Shown one piece after another: positions 9,243 through 18,388 of a stretch of DNA of 64,000 bases; the stretch's first letter is position 1; every line of letters begins with the position of its first letter. The DNA comes from Moritella sp. JT01. GTDB taxonomy: Bacteria > Pseudomonadota > Gammaproteobacteria > Enterobacterales > Moritellaceae. The notes beneath the pieces were generated by a model, which searched no databases, had not been told where the DNA came from, and saw only the letters and a program-made list of their open reading frames with translations. Both the position numbers and the translations under genes were made by a program. Location of the stretch: positions 1-64,000 of the forward strand of contig NZ_LOCN01000022.1 of NCBI RefSeq assembly GCF_001574435.1, given 5' to 3'.

Positions 9243-11267
9243 ATGGGCACATTATTGCAGCCAGTCACCTACCTGATTAGCCGATTATCATTTCAGAAAA
9301 AGTTTGGTTTAGTGATCTTACTTCTTGCCACACCGATTGTATTTTTCTCATTTAAAATCATCTCGCAAACACAAAAAGATATCGCATCTGCGGAATCTGA
9401 GCTGCAAGGCTATCAATTATTAAAAGCCCTACCAGAAGTCGCCAATAAGTTAATTGATTTTCGCCATCTGTTAAGCTTGGAAGTCGCAGAACTCGAACCT
9501 GGAGATGACAAAATACAACAAGCACAAGTGCTCGCAGAAAATACCTTCAATCAATATTACCGCTCTTATACGGCGGCAACAGGATTACAATTATCGGCGT
9601 TTGATAAGATCACGACCGATTGGCAACAACTCAAAGCAGACAGTGACTTCCTATTACCAGAAGAGATTTTCTACGCTATCGATTTAATGTTAGAAAACTT
9701 GCGTATCGGTACCCGTGAGATCAACAGCGAAAGTAAATTATTATTTGATTCACACCTCAGTAGCTATTACCTGATTAATTTAACCCAAAGTCAGTTGCCA
9801 AGACTTATCGACTTCTCTTATCAAGTGAGTGACAAAGCAGCTGAGACGGCAGCGTTTGCCGCGTTTACAGCCACCAGCTTCAATGATTTAAGCCGCCGAA
9901 TTGATCAACTTAATATTATTTTTTCAGCAACCGATAATGATGTGCAAGCATTAGTGGCAATTAACCCCGATTATCACAACATCTTAGCCACGCCATTTGA
10001 ACAGATCAAAACCACCATGGCGACACTCGAAGATCTTCTCGACCGCCAGTTAATAAATACCGTATCAGCCGAGATCAAAATTGACCCAAATACGCTTTAT
10101 CGTTTAGGTGAAGAGTTACGAGTAAAAACCAATGATTTGTATCAAGTCGCCTTTAATACGCTCGGTACTGAAATAACAGTCCGACTCAGTGAACAAAATA
10201 GCGAGCTAAATATTTTTTACGCGATATTGATCACCTTATTTGTGGTTTGCATGGTGATCTTATTAAGTATTTATATTTCTCTAACCGAAACCATACGTAG
10301 TATCAGTCAAGTAGCGCAGAATGTATCAAATGGCGACCTTTCGCAAAACGTGAAGATTGTCAGCAATGACGAACTGGCTATTATTGCCCAACACTTCAAT
10401 AGCACCATTGATGGCATGCGCACGTTAGTCAAGCAACTCAATAGCAGTGCCGTTGATGTGCATAGTTCAGTCCAGGACATTAAAGATAAAACCAATTCAG
10501 CAGAAACCACCATCACCGCACAACAAACGGAAACTCACCAAATAGCGGCGGCAATAAAACTAATGGCGGCCACATCAACGGAGATGGCCATTAATGCCAA
10601 TGATGCCACCAGTGCAACGCATGATGCTGAGCGTGCAGTATTAGAAGGTAAACAAGTTGTAGATCAAACAATCATCGCCATTAATGCCATTGCTTCAGAG
10701 GTACAAACATCGAGTGATACGATTCAGAAATTGGAAAATCATTGCGCCGATATTGGCGGTGTAGTGGAAGTGATCAAGAGTATTGCCGAACAAACCAACT
10801 TACTGGCATTAAATGCCGCGATTGAAGCGGCCCGAGCCGGAGAGCAAGGCCGAGGTTTTGCCGTGGTAGCAGATGAGGTGAGAACGCTAGCAAGCCGTAC
10901 ACAACAATCAACCAATGAGATCCAAGTGATGATTGAGCGCGTACAAGCTGGCGCTAAAGAATCAGTAAAAGTGATGGCAATAGGTCGAGAGCAAGCCAAC
11001 ATGGGGGTGATGCAAGCCAAAGAAGCCTCAAATACCTTTGAAGCTATTACTTTGTCAGTCGATAAGATCGTTTCACTCAATAACCAAATAGCCAGTGCGA
11101 TTGAAGAACAAAGTCTCGCAGCAGAGGAAATTGAACGTAATGTCAGTAATGTATCAGCGGGAGCTGACTCGGCACGCGCGGTTGCCACAGGAGCCACCCA
11201 GTCAGCACACAACCTATTAACGGTTGCCGATAAACTCACTGAAGTTGCCGAAGAATACGCATTTTAG
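9243..11267 (+). CDS. Methyl-accepting chemotaxis protein
   Basis: This 674-residue inner-membrane chemoreceptor has a first membrane helix near residues 20-40 ([17 protein letters not shown]), a ~280-residue helical periplasmic sensing region, a second helix near 322-345 ([19 protein letters not shown]), then a HAMP domain (~346-400). The signalling domain ends in the conserved hairpin tip [20 protein letters not shown] and [15 protein letters not shown]. The periplasmic part matches no Cache or four-helix Tar type I recognise by eye, so the ligand is unknown. It lacks a C-terminal NWETF-like pentapeptide for CheR. It is transcribed alone, with a hairpin downstream. Confidence 0.93.
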   Translation: MGTLLQPVTYLISRLSFQKKFGLVILLLATPIVFFSFKIISQTQKDIASAESELQGYQLLKALPEVANKLIDFRHLLSLEVAELEPGDDKIQQAQVLAENTFNQYYRSYTAATGLQLSAFDKITTDWQQLKADSDFLLPEEIFYAIDLMLENLRIGTREINSESKLLFDSHLSSYYLINLTQSQLPRLIDFSYQVSDKAAETAAFAAFTATSFNDLSRRIDQLNIIFSATDNDVQALVAINPDYHNILATPFEQIKTTMATLEDLLDRQLINTVSAEIKIDPNTLYRLGEELRVKTNDLYQVAFNTLGTEITVRLSEQNSELNIFYAILITLFVVCMVILLSIYISLTETIRSISQVAQNVSNGDLSQNVKIVSNDELAIIAQHFNSTIDGMRTLVKQLNSSAVDVHSSVQDIKDKTNSAETTITAQQTETHQIAAAIKLMAATSTEMAINANDATSATHDAERAVLEGKQVVDQTIIAINAIASEVQTSSDTIQKLENHCADIGGVVEVIKSIAEQTNLLALNAAIEAARAGEQGRGFAVVADEVRTLASRTQQSTNEIQVMIERVQAGAKESVKVMAIGREQANMGVMQAKEASNTFEAITLSVDKIVSLNNQIASAIEEQSLAAEEIERNVSNVSAGADSARAVATGATQSAHNLLTVADKLTEVAEEYAF

Positions 11268-11302
11268 ACTCGGTGTTTTAGCGTTTTCACATTAAAAAAG
11301 TA

Positions 11303-11335
11303 GTGGCTTGAGCGTGTTTTATTGCTTTAAGCCAC
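11303..11335. terminator. Stem-loop downstream of the chemoreceptor gene
   Basis: GTGGCTT (11303-11309) pairs with AAGCCAC (11329-11335), with partly paired bases inside. On the plus strand it is followed by AATTTAAC. On the minus strand a TTTTTT run follows. It lies 36 bases past the chemoreceptor stop and probably ends that transcript, though the plus-strand T-run is poor. Confidence 0.4.
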
Positions 11336-11442
11336 AATTTAACTATTTGAATATAAGTTATCCCGCATGAAACACTAGATCTGAATAAACTTGCCGATTA
11401 CACTGCCAATACGCCTTAACCTACCCCCCGAAATTGGTGCAA

Positions 11443-12348
11443 ATGAAAAATCAAAAAAAAGCCATGCTGTTCGGCTTAATAACAGTGTTACTCTGGTCCA
11501 CAGTGGCCTCCGCATTTAAAATTACCCTTAGCCATTTTGCGCCAATTCAAATGGTTTTGATTGCCTCATTAACCAGTATCGTTTTACTACTGGGAATTAC
11601 TTATCAACAAAAAAAATTACACCTAATCAAGCAATACTTTGTCAAACAACCGCTATTCTATTTAACACTAGGGGTGATTAATCCGTTTCTCTATTATTTA
11701 GTGTTATTTAAAGCCTATGACTTACTGCCCGCATCACAAGCCCAGGCATTAAATTACACGTGGGCAATCACCCTCACATTATTATCAGTGCCTTTTTTAG
11801 GCCAAAAGATCCGAAAAAAAGACTGGGTTGCGATCTTATTCAGCTATACCGGTGCATTAATAATTGCCACTAAGGGTGACCTGTTAGGGCTAAATTTCGA
11901 AAGCCCACTTGGGGTGGCATTGGCATTATTAAGCACCTTGATTTGGGCAAGTTATTGGATCATAAATGCGAAGAATAACAATGATCCAATTGTCAGTTTA
12001 TTACTCGGTTTTTTATTAAGTTTACCCTTTACCTTAGTCGCAACCGCATTACTTTCCGACTTTAATTTTAATTCTGTAGAAGGAATTTTAGGGGCAATTT
12101 ATATCGGTTTATTTGAAATGGGAATTTCATTTGTACTGTGGTTAATGGCCATTAAATTAGCCACCAATACCGCACAGGTAAGTAACCTTATCTTTATTTC
12201 GCCGTTTATATCGCTGTTTTTGTTAAGTGCCATTGTTGGGGAAGAAATTCATCCCTCAACCTTCGTCGGCTTAGTAACAATTATCATCGGACTCGTCCTC
12301 CAACAAATTAACTGGCGTAAAAAACGTCGTGCCGTAACAGCGAAATAA
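11443..12348 (+). CDS. EamA/DMT-family membrane transporter
   Basis: This drug/metabolite transporter superfamily protein of about 301 residues has two EamA repeats giving roughly ten membrane helices. Typical segments are LFGLITVLLWSTVASAFKI at the N-terminus and LALLSTLIWASYWIINAK at the start of the second repeat. Such proteins usually export amino acids or metabolites, and the substrate cannot be read from sequence. I place the start at ATG 11443. TTG 11434 and GTG 11437 are also in frame, and none has a good ribosome binding site (upstream is CTACCCCCCG). The following 12349-12582 gap holds two hairpin-forming repeats (around 12374-12392 and 12400-12430) and no gene. Confidence 0.85.
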   Translation: MKNQKKAMLFGLITVLLWSTVASAFKITLSHFAPIQMVLIASLTSIVLLLGITYQQKKLHLIKQYFVKQPLFYLTLGVINPFLYYLVLFKAYDLLPASQAQALNYTWAITLTLLSVPFLGQKIRKKDWVAILFSYTGALIIATKGDLLGLNFESPLGVALALLSTLIWASYWIINAKNNNDPIVSLLLGFLLSLPFTLVATALLSDFNFNSVEGILGAIYIGLFEMGISFVLWLMAIKLATNTAQVSNLIFISPFISLFLLSAIVGEEIHPSTFVGLVTIIIGLVLQQINWRKKRRAVTAK

Positions 12349-12582
12349 TTGTGACGCTTGGTGGCTGATAAATAAAATCAACCACCAGCTGAGTTAAATT
12401 AAACCGTAATAATGACTTAATCACGGTTTAATTACTGAAAGTATCACAATCCCCATTACCTCCTCTTGCATATCTAAAGCCTAACAGGTTAATGTTTCAA
12501 TATTCTCTCTTTCTATAACCAGAACATGACCCTATAAAACGCAGAGTAGTGCGTCAGGTAACATGACGAACCGGACAGCAAG

Positions 12583-14373
12583 ATGCCTCAAACAATAGAA
12601 CAGAAATTAGCAGCAATACGTACCCATATGAATGCAGCAAACTTAGACGCATTTATTGTTCCGCGCGCAGATGAGTACCTTGGCGAATACGTACCAGCAC
12701 ATAATGAACGCCTATTATGGTGCAGTGACTTTACCGGCTCAGCAGGCACGGTAATAATCTTAAAAGATCGCGCCGCCATTTTTACCGATGGTCGTTATAC
12801 GATTCAAGTTAAGCAGCAAGTTAATGGCGATTGCTTTGAGTTTTATCATCTTATCGAAACACCACATGTTACTTGGTTAAGTGAACAATTACCCGCCAAT
12901 GCAAATATCGGTTATGACGCCAAAGTACATAATTTAAATTGGCATAACGCCAGTAAAAAAATCTTAGCAGATAAACAAATAAACTTAGTGGCAGTCGATG
13001 AAAACCCTGTTGATTTGAGCTGGTCAGATAGACCCATACCAACAGAAAATTTAGGCCTGTTACTCGATGAGCAATACACAGGCCAATCAAGTTTAGAAAA
13101 ACGCCAACAGATTGGTGCCGATATTGAGAAGCAAGGTGCTGATGCCGTTATTATCAGCGCGTTAGATTCTATTGCTTGGTTATTGAATATCCGTGGTAAA
13201 GACATTCATTGCTTCTGTGTGATCTTAGGCAGTGCGGTATTACGTAAAGATGGTTCAATGACATTCTTCACCAATCCATCGAAGATCCCCGCGGGTTTTC
13301 ACGAACACGTTGGCGCTGGTGTTAAGATTGTTGATGAATCACAGGCAACTGCAACTTACCAAGCGCTCGGAGAACAGCAATTACATGTATTAGCAGATCC
13401 TGAAGCATCAAATGCATTCAGCCAGCTAACCGCACAGCAAGCTGGTGCGACTCTCATTGCAGGCAATGATCCAGTGGCATTACCAAAAGCCTGTAAAAAC
13501 GCAGTTGAACTTGCAGGTATGCGTACCTCACATATTCGTGACGGCGCTTCAGAAGTACGCTTTCTTCATTGGCTAGAAACAGAAGTTGCCGCAGGGCGTT
13601 TGCATGATGAAGGTTACCTTTCTGACAAGCTGACAAGTTTCCGCGCATCGAATGAGAACTTCGTTGAATTAAGTTTTGATACTATTTCAGCAGCAGGTGG
13701 TAATGCCGCTATGTGTCACTACAATCATAATAATGGCGTGCCAGCACAACTCCCAATGGACAGTATTTACCTGTTCGATTCAGGCGCTCAATACCTTGAT
13801 GGTACAACCGATATTACCCGTACTGTTGCCATTGGTACACCGAGTGCTGAGCATAAGAAAATGTTCACCTTGGTATTAAAAGGCCATATCGCACTGGCGA
13901 AAATGAAATTCCCAGCAGGCACTAACGGTGGACAACTGGATTCACTCGCGCGTCAATTCTTATGGCAACAAGGTTATGATTATGACCACGGTACTGGGCA
14001 TGGTGTAGGTTGTTTCTTGAATGTACACGAAGGTCCACACCGTATTGGTAAAAATTCTAACGGCGTAGCATTAGAACCGGGTATGGTGGTATCCAATGAG
14101 CCGGGTTACTACAAACAAGATGAATACGGTATCCGTTGTGAAAACCTAATTTATGTTGTTGCTAAAGATAATGGCCATGATGGCAAGACATTCTACGAAT
14201 TTGAAACATTAACACTGGTTCCTTTTGATTTGCATCTGATAGATCAACAACTACTCTCACAAGACGAAGTAAACTGGATCAATACTTATCACGCTCAAGT
14301 ACGTGACGCATTATCACCATTGTTAACCGGTGCTGATTTACAGTGGCTATCTCAAGCTACACACGCTATTTAA
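12583..14373 (+). CDS. M24B aminopeptidase P family protein
   Basis: This 596-residue Xaa-Pro aminopeptidase-like protein is the long cytoplasmic form, resembling eukaryotic XPNPEP1 more than the 441-residue E. coli PepP. Two N-terminal creatinase-like domains (~1-305) precede the catalytic pita-bread fold (~310-540) and a short C-terminal domain. Metal-site motifs are visible: LFDSGAQYLDGTTDITRT, GTGHGVGCFLNVHEGP and VVSNEPGYY with GIRCENL. It removes N-terminal residues preceding proline. The ATG has GGACAGCAAG upstream. A 28-base perfect palindrome lies 12 bases past the stop. Confidence 0.92.
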   Translation: MPQTIEQKLAAIRTHMNAANLDAFIVPRADEYLGEYVPAHNERLLWCSDFTGSAGTVIILKDRAAIFTDGRYTIQVKQQVNGDCFEFYHLIETPHVTWLSEQLPANANIGYDAKVHNLNWHNASKKILADKQINLVAVDENPVDLSWSDRPIPTENLGLLLDEQYTGQSSLEKRQQIGADIEKQGADAVIISALDSIAWLLNIRGKDIHCFCVILGSAVLRKDGSMTFFTNPSKIPAGFHEHVGAGVKIVDESQATATYQALGEQQLHVLADPEASNAFSQLTAQQAGATLIAGNDPVALPKACKNAVELAGMRTSHIRDGASEVRFLHWLETEVAAGRLHDEGYLSDKLTSFRASNENFVELSFDTISAAGGNAAMCHYNHNNGVPAQLPMDSIYLFDSGAQYLDGTTDITRTVAIGTPSAEHKKMFTLVLKGHIALAKMKFPAGTNGGQLDSLARQFLWQQGYDYDHGTGHGVGCFLNVHEGPHRIGKNSNGVALEPGMVVSNEPGYYKQDEYGIRCENLIYVVAKDNGHDGKTFYEFETLTLVPFDLHLIDQQLLSQDEVNWINTYHAQVRDALSPLLTGADLQWLSQATHAI

Positions 14374-14385
14374 TTAATTATTATG

Positions 14386-14413
14386 TAACCAATCTAATCG
14401 ATTAGATTGGTTA
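14386..14413. repeat. 28-base perfect palindrome between the aminopeptidase and DyP genes
   Basis: The sequence starts TAACCAATCTAATC and reads identically on both strands, with no spacer. It ends 19 bases before the DyP start codon, just ahead of its ribosome binding site AAGGAG (14421-14426). No T-run follows on either strand, so a simple terminator is unlikely. It could be an operator for a dimeric regulator or a long RNA hairpin. Confidence 0.9.
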
Positions 14414-14432
14414 TGCATTAAAAGGAGTTGGC

Positions 14433-15314
14433 ATGACCCAACCACAGAACGCTATTTTTAACGAACACAGCCAAAGCTACCATCATTTAGAATACAAATT
14501 TAAAGACGATGTTTACTTAGCCAATATTCAAAGTGCACTGCGAACAGCACTATGCAAACAAACGAATGACATTAACATCGTGATTGCCTTTGGTCGTAGT
14601 GCCACGAATACGCTATTACCTGATTTACAACTCACTGCATTTGACGATTTTACCGAGATAGCGAGTCCACACGGAAAAAAAGCTATTGCCAGCCAAGGTG
14701 ATGTGATGTTTTGGATCCACAGCGACAACGCCAGCCATACCTTAGAGCAAGCATTTCATATCCAATCGGCGCTAAGTAAAATTGCCGATACCCAACTGGA
14801 TATTTCCGGTTTCCAATACCATAAGAATCGCGATTTAATTGGTTTCGTTGATGGTACCGCAAATCCAAAAAAAGATGCGCGCCAATTAGCCTCGCTGATC
14901 CCAGAGGGGCAATCAGGTGCAGGCGGTAGCTTTGTATTGTCACAAAAGTGGGTACATGACTTAAGTAGCTTCAATGCAATGCCAGTACCAGAACAAGAAG
15001 CGGTTGTCGGTCGTACTAAAGAAGACGATATCGAGTTATCCGGCGATGCTATGCCAGCTAATTCACACGTCAGCCGCACCGATGTATCGGGCATGAAGAT
15101 ATATCGTCGTAGCTCGCCTTATGGTAACGCATCCGAACACGGACTATACTTTTTAGCATTCGCATGTGAACAATTACGCTTTACGACTCAGCTACAACGT
15201 ATGTATGGAATACCTGACGGAGTCACAGACAGATTAATTGATTATTCAGATGCTGTAACAGGATCATATTGGTTTGCCCCTTCTCAAACAGAACTAGACA
15301 CATTAATGAATTAA
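14433..15314 (+). CDS. DyP-type heme peroxidase (YfeX-like)
   Basis: This 293-residue dye-decolorising peroxidase is close in length to E. coli YfeX (299). The hallmark GxxDG motif appears as GFVDGTANP (~137-145). The likely proximal heme ligand is His in NSHVSRTD (~209-216), and GLYFLAFACE follows near the C-terminus. The family oxidises organic substrates with hydrogen peroxide, but the natural substrate is unknown. No signal peptide is visible, so it is probably cytoplasmic. It forms a pair with the RibD-like reductase 26 bases downstream, and perfect palindromes lie before and after the pair. The ribosome binding site AAGGAG is strong. Confidence 0.92.
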   Translation: MTQPQNAIFNEHSQSYHHLEYKFKDDVYLANIQSALRTALCKQTNDINIVIAFGRSATNTLLPDLQLTAFDDFTEIASPHGKKAIASQGDVMFWIHSDNASHTLEQAFHIQSALSKIADTQLDISGFQYHKNRDLIGFVDGTANPKKDARQLASLIPEGQSGAGGSFVLSQKWVHDLSSFNAMPVPEQEAVVGRTKEDDIELSGDAMPANSHVSRTDVSGMKIYRRSSPYGNASEHGLYFLAFACEQLRFTTQLQRMYGIPDGVTDRLIDYSDAVTGSYWFAPSQTELDTLMN

Positions 15315-15340
15315 TTTGCATTCAACCGGGAGCGATGATT

Positions 15341-15883
15341 ATGTCGAACGTTATTTTGTATATAGCTACTAGCCTTGATGGTTACATAGCCAAAATGGAC
15401 CATGACATCTCATGGCTCTCACATGTAGAAGTAAAAGGTGAAGATTACGGCTACCAACAATTTTTCGATGGTGTCAGTGCCGTGATCATGGGGAACAGTT
15501 CTTTTCAGGTGATTAAAGACTTTGCCGATTGGCCTTATGCCGATAAGCAATGCTTTGTCGCCTCTCACTCACCCGATATTACCCCGAATGATAGCGTCAC
15601 CTTTATTACCGACCCGGCAGCAACGATCAAACAATTAAAAGCCAGTTCTAAAGGTAATATTTGGTTACTTGGTGGCGCTAACTTAGCAGATTCTTTATTA
15701 CGGCTAGATTTAGTTGATGAATTAATTTTATCTACCATTCCTATTTTACTCGGTAATGGCATACGTTTATTTAATGCACCTCTGCCAGAACTGGGAGTGA
15801 CGCTATTATCCTCGAAATCCTATCCGTCAGGACTGGTACAAACACATTATAAGATAATAAAAAACAACAAAAATGAAGGATAG
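15341..15883 (+). CDS. RibD C-terminal/dihydrofolate reductase-fold protein
   Basis: This 180-residue protein of the RibD_C/DHFR-like fold family probably binds NADPH. It shows the N-terminal strand ILYIATSLDGYIAK, a central nucleotide-binding segment GNIWLLGGANLADSLL, and ILSTIPILLGNGIRLF. I chose ATG 15341 because CCGGGAG ends 8 bases upstream. ATG 15335 is too close to it, and longer versions would overlap the DyP gene. The family includes many uncharacterised reductases related to riboflavin biosynthesis, so the reaction is not known. Coupling with the DyP gene suggests co-expression. Confidence 0.85.
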   Translation: MSNVILYIATSLDGYIAKMDHDISWLSHVEVKGEDYGYQQFFDGVSAVIMGNSSFQVIKDFADWPYADKQCFVASHSPDITPNDSVTFITDPAATIKQLKASSKGNIWLLGGANLADSLLRLDLVDELILSTIPILLGNGIRLFNAPLPELGVTLLSSKSYPSGLVQTHYKIIKNNKNEG

Positions 15884-15903
15884 ATACGAGTCCGCATTAA
15901 TAC

Positions 15904-15939
15904 AGGCTATGCCGCTAATATATATTAGCGGCATAGCCT
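15904..15939. repeat. 36-base perfect palindrome after the DyP/RibD-like pair
   Basis: The arm AGGCTATGCCGCTAATAT is followed immediately by its exact reverse complement, beginning 20 bases past the stop of the RibD-like gene. The RNA would form a very stable stem. Only TTACC follows on the plus strand, so the classical T-run is missing. It may still end or protect the transcript, or it may be a protein-binding site. The rest of the gap to 16119 is AT-rich and shows no gene. Confidence 0.9.
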
Positions 15940-16119
15940 TACCTCTAAGCAGTCATCGACCCACCTTTTAAATATCCTCAAAACAAGTGTTAACTTGCGT
16001 TTTACTCTATTCACGGTTTATCTGTATTAAAAATTAAAGTAATATTATGTTATTCATCGTTTTATTATAAAGCGAATGCCCTTTTTCGAATCTAATACTA
16101 AGTATAAGAGTCTTTCTCC

Positions 16120-16575
16120 ATGTCTAAATGGTTAACAGCTGGTGTGAGTATTATCTCTATCGCCGCAGTCGGTTATTTCAACGTGTTCTATCAGCCACAA
16201 CAGGATCTCAACCGCATTCAATTCCCACTACAACAAGACTGTCGTGTAAATCAGCAAGAATGTCAGGTGCAGTTAACGCCAGATCAAACTATCTCGCTGT
16301 CGATCACGCCATTCAATGCAAAACCAATGACGCCTTTATCCGTTAATTTAAATGGCACAAAAATTGATAATGCCAGTATAAGCATAAACGGTGTGAATAT
16401 GACCATGCCCGGATTTCCGACGTCGCTAAAGGCCATAAAGAAAGATAAATACCAAGCAGAAACAGCACTCGCGATCTGTATATTGGGTGAAATGCTGTGG
16501 CAAGCAGACTTAACCGTCACGGTTGCTGGTCAGCCTTATTTAATCCCTTTTCAATTTACCACCACGACTCATTAA
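16120..16575 (+). CDS. Small membrane-anchored protein of the copper cluster, unknown function
   Basis: This 151-residue protein has an N-terminal hydrophobic anchor (residues ~4-24) and a periplasmic part of about 125 residues. It contains a Cys pair (DCRVNQQEC, ~47-55), a third Cys later (LAICILGEMLW), and a segment GVNMTMPGFPTSLKAI that resembles FixH/YtkA-type periplasmic domains. It lies 14 bases before the PCu(A)C gene and is read in the same direction, followed by Sco1. That context points to copper delivery or cytochrome oxidase assembly. The methionines and cysteines could bind copper, but this is inference and I know of no named function. Confidence 0.75.
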   Translation: MSKWLTAGVSIISIAAVGYFNVFYQPQQDLNRIQFPLQQDCRVNQQECQVQLTPDQTISLSITPFNAKPMTPLSVNLNGTKIDNASISINGVNMTMPGFPTSLKAIKKDKYQAETALAICILGEMLWQADLTVTVAGQPYLIPFQFTTTTH

Positions 16576-16589
16576 TTCAGGATGAACAA

Positions 16590-17099
16590 ATGCAAAAATC
16601 AATAATCACCACACTTATCGCGACTGCGATTCTTTCTGCAGCACCGACGTTTGCTGCGGAAAAAACTAACATGATGATCATGGATGCGTGGGTGCGTGCA
16701 GCGCCACCATCAGCAAAAGTACAAGCCGCTTTTTTCACGGTGATGAATCACAGTAATAAACCGATCGTGATCACAGATGTTGAAGCGCAAGGTTTTGGCC
16801 GTAGCGAACTGCATTTATCAGGTAAAAAAGATGGCATGATGACAATGCAAAAACAGCAGCAAGTAACTATTCCTGCAAATACTGTTTTTCAGTTTAAACC
16901 GGGTAGCTATCATGTGATGTTATTAGAACCAAGTAAGATCGCTGCACCGGGTGAATTGGTCAATGTATCGTTTACTTTATTAAACGGTGAAAAGATTAAC
17001 GTAAAAATGCCTGTGAAACGTGATAACAGTAAGACAAAAATGGATCACAGTAAGATGGACCATAACAAAATGGACCACACGAACATGAAACATAATTAG
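16590..17099 (+). CDS. PCu(A)C periplasmic copper chaperone
   Basis: This 169-residue exported protein has a Sec signal peptide (residues 1-22, cleavage near TFAAEK). The PCu(A)C domain carries the known copper site pattern: H75 in ELHLS, methionines at 83-86 and the H108-x-M110 pair in YHVML. In other bacteria these proteins pass Cu(I) to the CuA site of cytochrome oxidase, often with Sco. The tail is unusual, with four M-(D/K)-H units (MDHSKMDHNKMDHTNMKH) that would add Cu ligands. I start at ATG 16590, which has AGGA 7 bases upstream and a proper signal peptide. The longer frame opening at 16497 overlaps the previous gene. Confidence 0.9.
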   Translation: MQKSIITTLIATAILSAAPTFAAEKTNMMIMDAWVRAAPPSAKVQAAFFTVMNHSNKPIVITDVEAQGFGRSELHLSGKKDGMMTMQKQQQVTIPANTVFQFKPGSYHVMLLEPSKIAAPGELVNVSFTLLNGEKINVKMPVKRDNSKTKMDHSKMDHNKMDHTNMKHN

Positions 17100-17119
17100 T
17101 TTCGACAAGGGATCAACGA

Positions 17120-17770
17120 ATGAAAAAATCTAAGGCTATAATCGCTGCGGGTATTATCGGCCTTAGTGCGTTCGGCGCTATAGTTGCCAATAATATGCAG
17201 CAATCAAGTTTGCCGACATTCACGACGGCTTACGCACAACCTAAGCAAATCACCTTGCCAGATTTCGTACTCGGCGATAATCAAGAATACACTAAGGCCT
17301 TATTTAAAGGTAAATGGTCATTGGTTTTCTTTGGTTATGCCAGCTGCCCAGACATTTGCCCTACAGAGCTGTACAACCTCAACCATGTAGCTAGTATCAT
17401 GACTGACGCTGGTAAAGTCATGCCACAAGTGGTGTTTATCTCGGTCGACCCACAGCGAGATAGTAATGAAATGCTGACAACCTACGCGCATTTTTATAAC
17501 GATGACTTTATGGGGATAACAGGCGCGACGAGTGAGATTGATAAATTAGTCGCTGGTTTTGGGGTTATTTATCAAAAAACGTTTTTAGCGAATAATGGTC
17601 AATATGTCTCAGTGCCTTATAGTAGTCCAATACCAGAAGATCAGCGTGAGAGTTATTTAATTAATCACTCTTCTCGACTGTATTTAGTTAATCCAGAAGG
17701 ACAATATGTAGCGGCATTTGCACCGCCCCATAGCGCAAAAAAAATAGCTGCAGACCTGCTTAAATTATAA
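17120..17770 (+). CDS. Sco1/SenC/PrrC copper-binding thioredoxin-fold protein
   Basis: This 216-residue protein is anchored by an N-terminal helix (~5-25) with a periplasmic thioredoxin-like domain. The copper site is complete: C76 and C80 in ASCPDICPTE, and H183 in LINHSSRLY. Sco proteins reduce and metallate the CuA centre of cytochrome c oxidase or act in redox sensing. It is the third gene in the run 16120-17770, 20 bases after the PCu(A)C gene, with a good AAGGGATC ribosome site. No cytochrome oxidase genes lie in the window, so the client must be elsewhere. Confidence 0.93.
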   Translation: MKKSKAIIAAGIIGLSAFGAIVANNMQQSSLPTFTTAYAQPKQITLPDFVLGDNQEYTKALFKGKWSLVFFGYASCPDICPTELYNLNHVASIMTDAGKVMPQVVFISVDPQRDSNEMLTTYAHFYNDDFMGITGATSEIDKLVAGFGVIYQKTFLANNGQYVSVPYSSPIPEDQRESYLINHSSRLYLVNPEGQYVAAFAPPHSAKKIAADLLKL

Positions 17771-17810
17771 TAATGTGGATCGCGCGATTAAGGGCTCTTT
17801 ATTATAAATA

Positions 17811-18269
17811 TTAATAAATCGGTAATTGCGTCGTATTTTTCAACCCTTCCATCGCAAAGGAAGAGGTGACATCTGTTAATCCATCGACGCAATTCACTAA
17901 TCGTTTATAAAATACATCAAATGCAGCCATATCTTTCACCAACACCTTCATCATGTAATCGTATTCGCCAGCCATACGGTAAAACTCGGTCACTTCTGCA
18001 AAGCCATCGACACTCACGACAAACTTTTTAAACCAACTATCACTGTGATTTTGGGTTTTGATATTAACAAAGGCAGTGAGTGCGAGGCCGAGTTTTTGCT
18101 CATTTAATAATGCCACTCGACGTAAGATATAACCGCTATCCTCTAACCGTTTTAACCGCTTCCAGCAAGGCGATACCGTTAAACTCACCTTATCCGCGAG
18201 CTCAGCCACTGACAAAGATGCATCGCGCTGCAGTATGTCTAAAATCAATTTATCCTTCGAATCTAACAT
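17811..18269 (-). CDS. Lrp/AsnC family transcriptional regulator
   Basis: This 152-residue regulator has an N-terminal winged helix-turn-helix (~5-60: [20 protein letters not shown], then [16 protein letters not shown]) and a C-terminal ligand-binding RAM domain (~70-145, with [14 protein letters not shown]). I start at ATG 18269, giving the standard Lrp N-terminus [10 protein letters not shown]. An upstream in-frame start would add 24 residues with no family match. It is divergent from an EamA exporter 120 bases away, a common arrangement in which the regulator controls the exporter in response to an amino acid. That link is inference. Confidence 0.92.
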   Translation of the reverse strand: MLDSKDKLILDILQRDASLSVAELADKVSLTVSPCWKRLKRLEDSGYILRRVALLNEQKLGLALTAFVNIKTQNHSDSWFKKFVVSVDGFAEVTEFYRMAGEYDYMMKVLVKDMAAFDVFYKRLVNCVDGLTDVTSSFAMEGLKNTTQLPIY

Positions 18270-18388
18270 AATGGAGTAAATCCTTTCCTTTAAAGCCAAT
18301 ATTAGCAGCATATATGAAATCATATTTCCGCTTAAAAGCAATATAATTATCGTATTAAATATTCCTGCACTGATATAGAGATAGCCTT

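Noticed and set aside
10739-11239. 166-codon minus-strand frame inside the chemoreceptor gene
   Set aside because: It lies wholly antisense to the conserved signalling domain, whose protein sequence is unmistakable.
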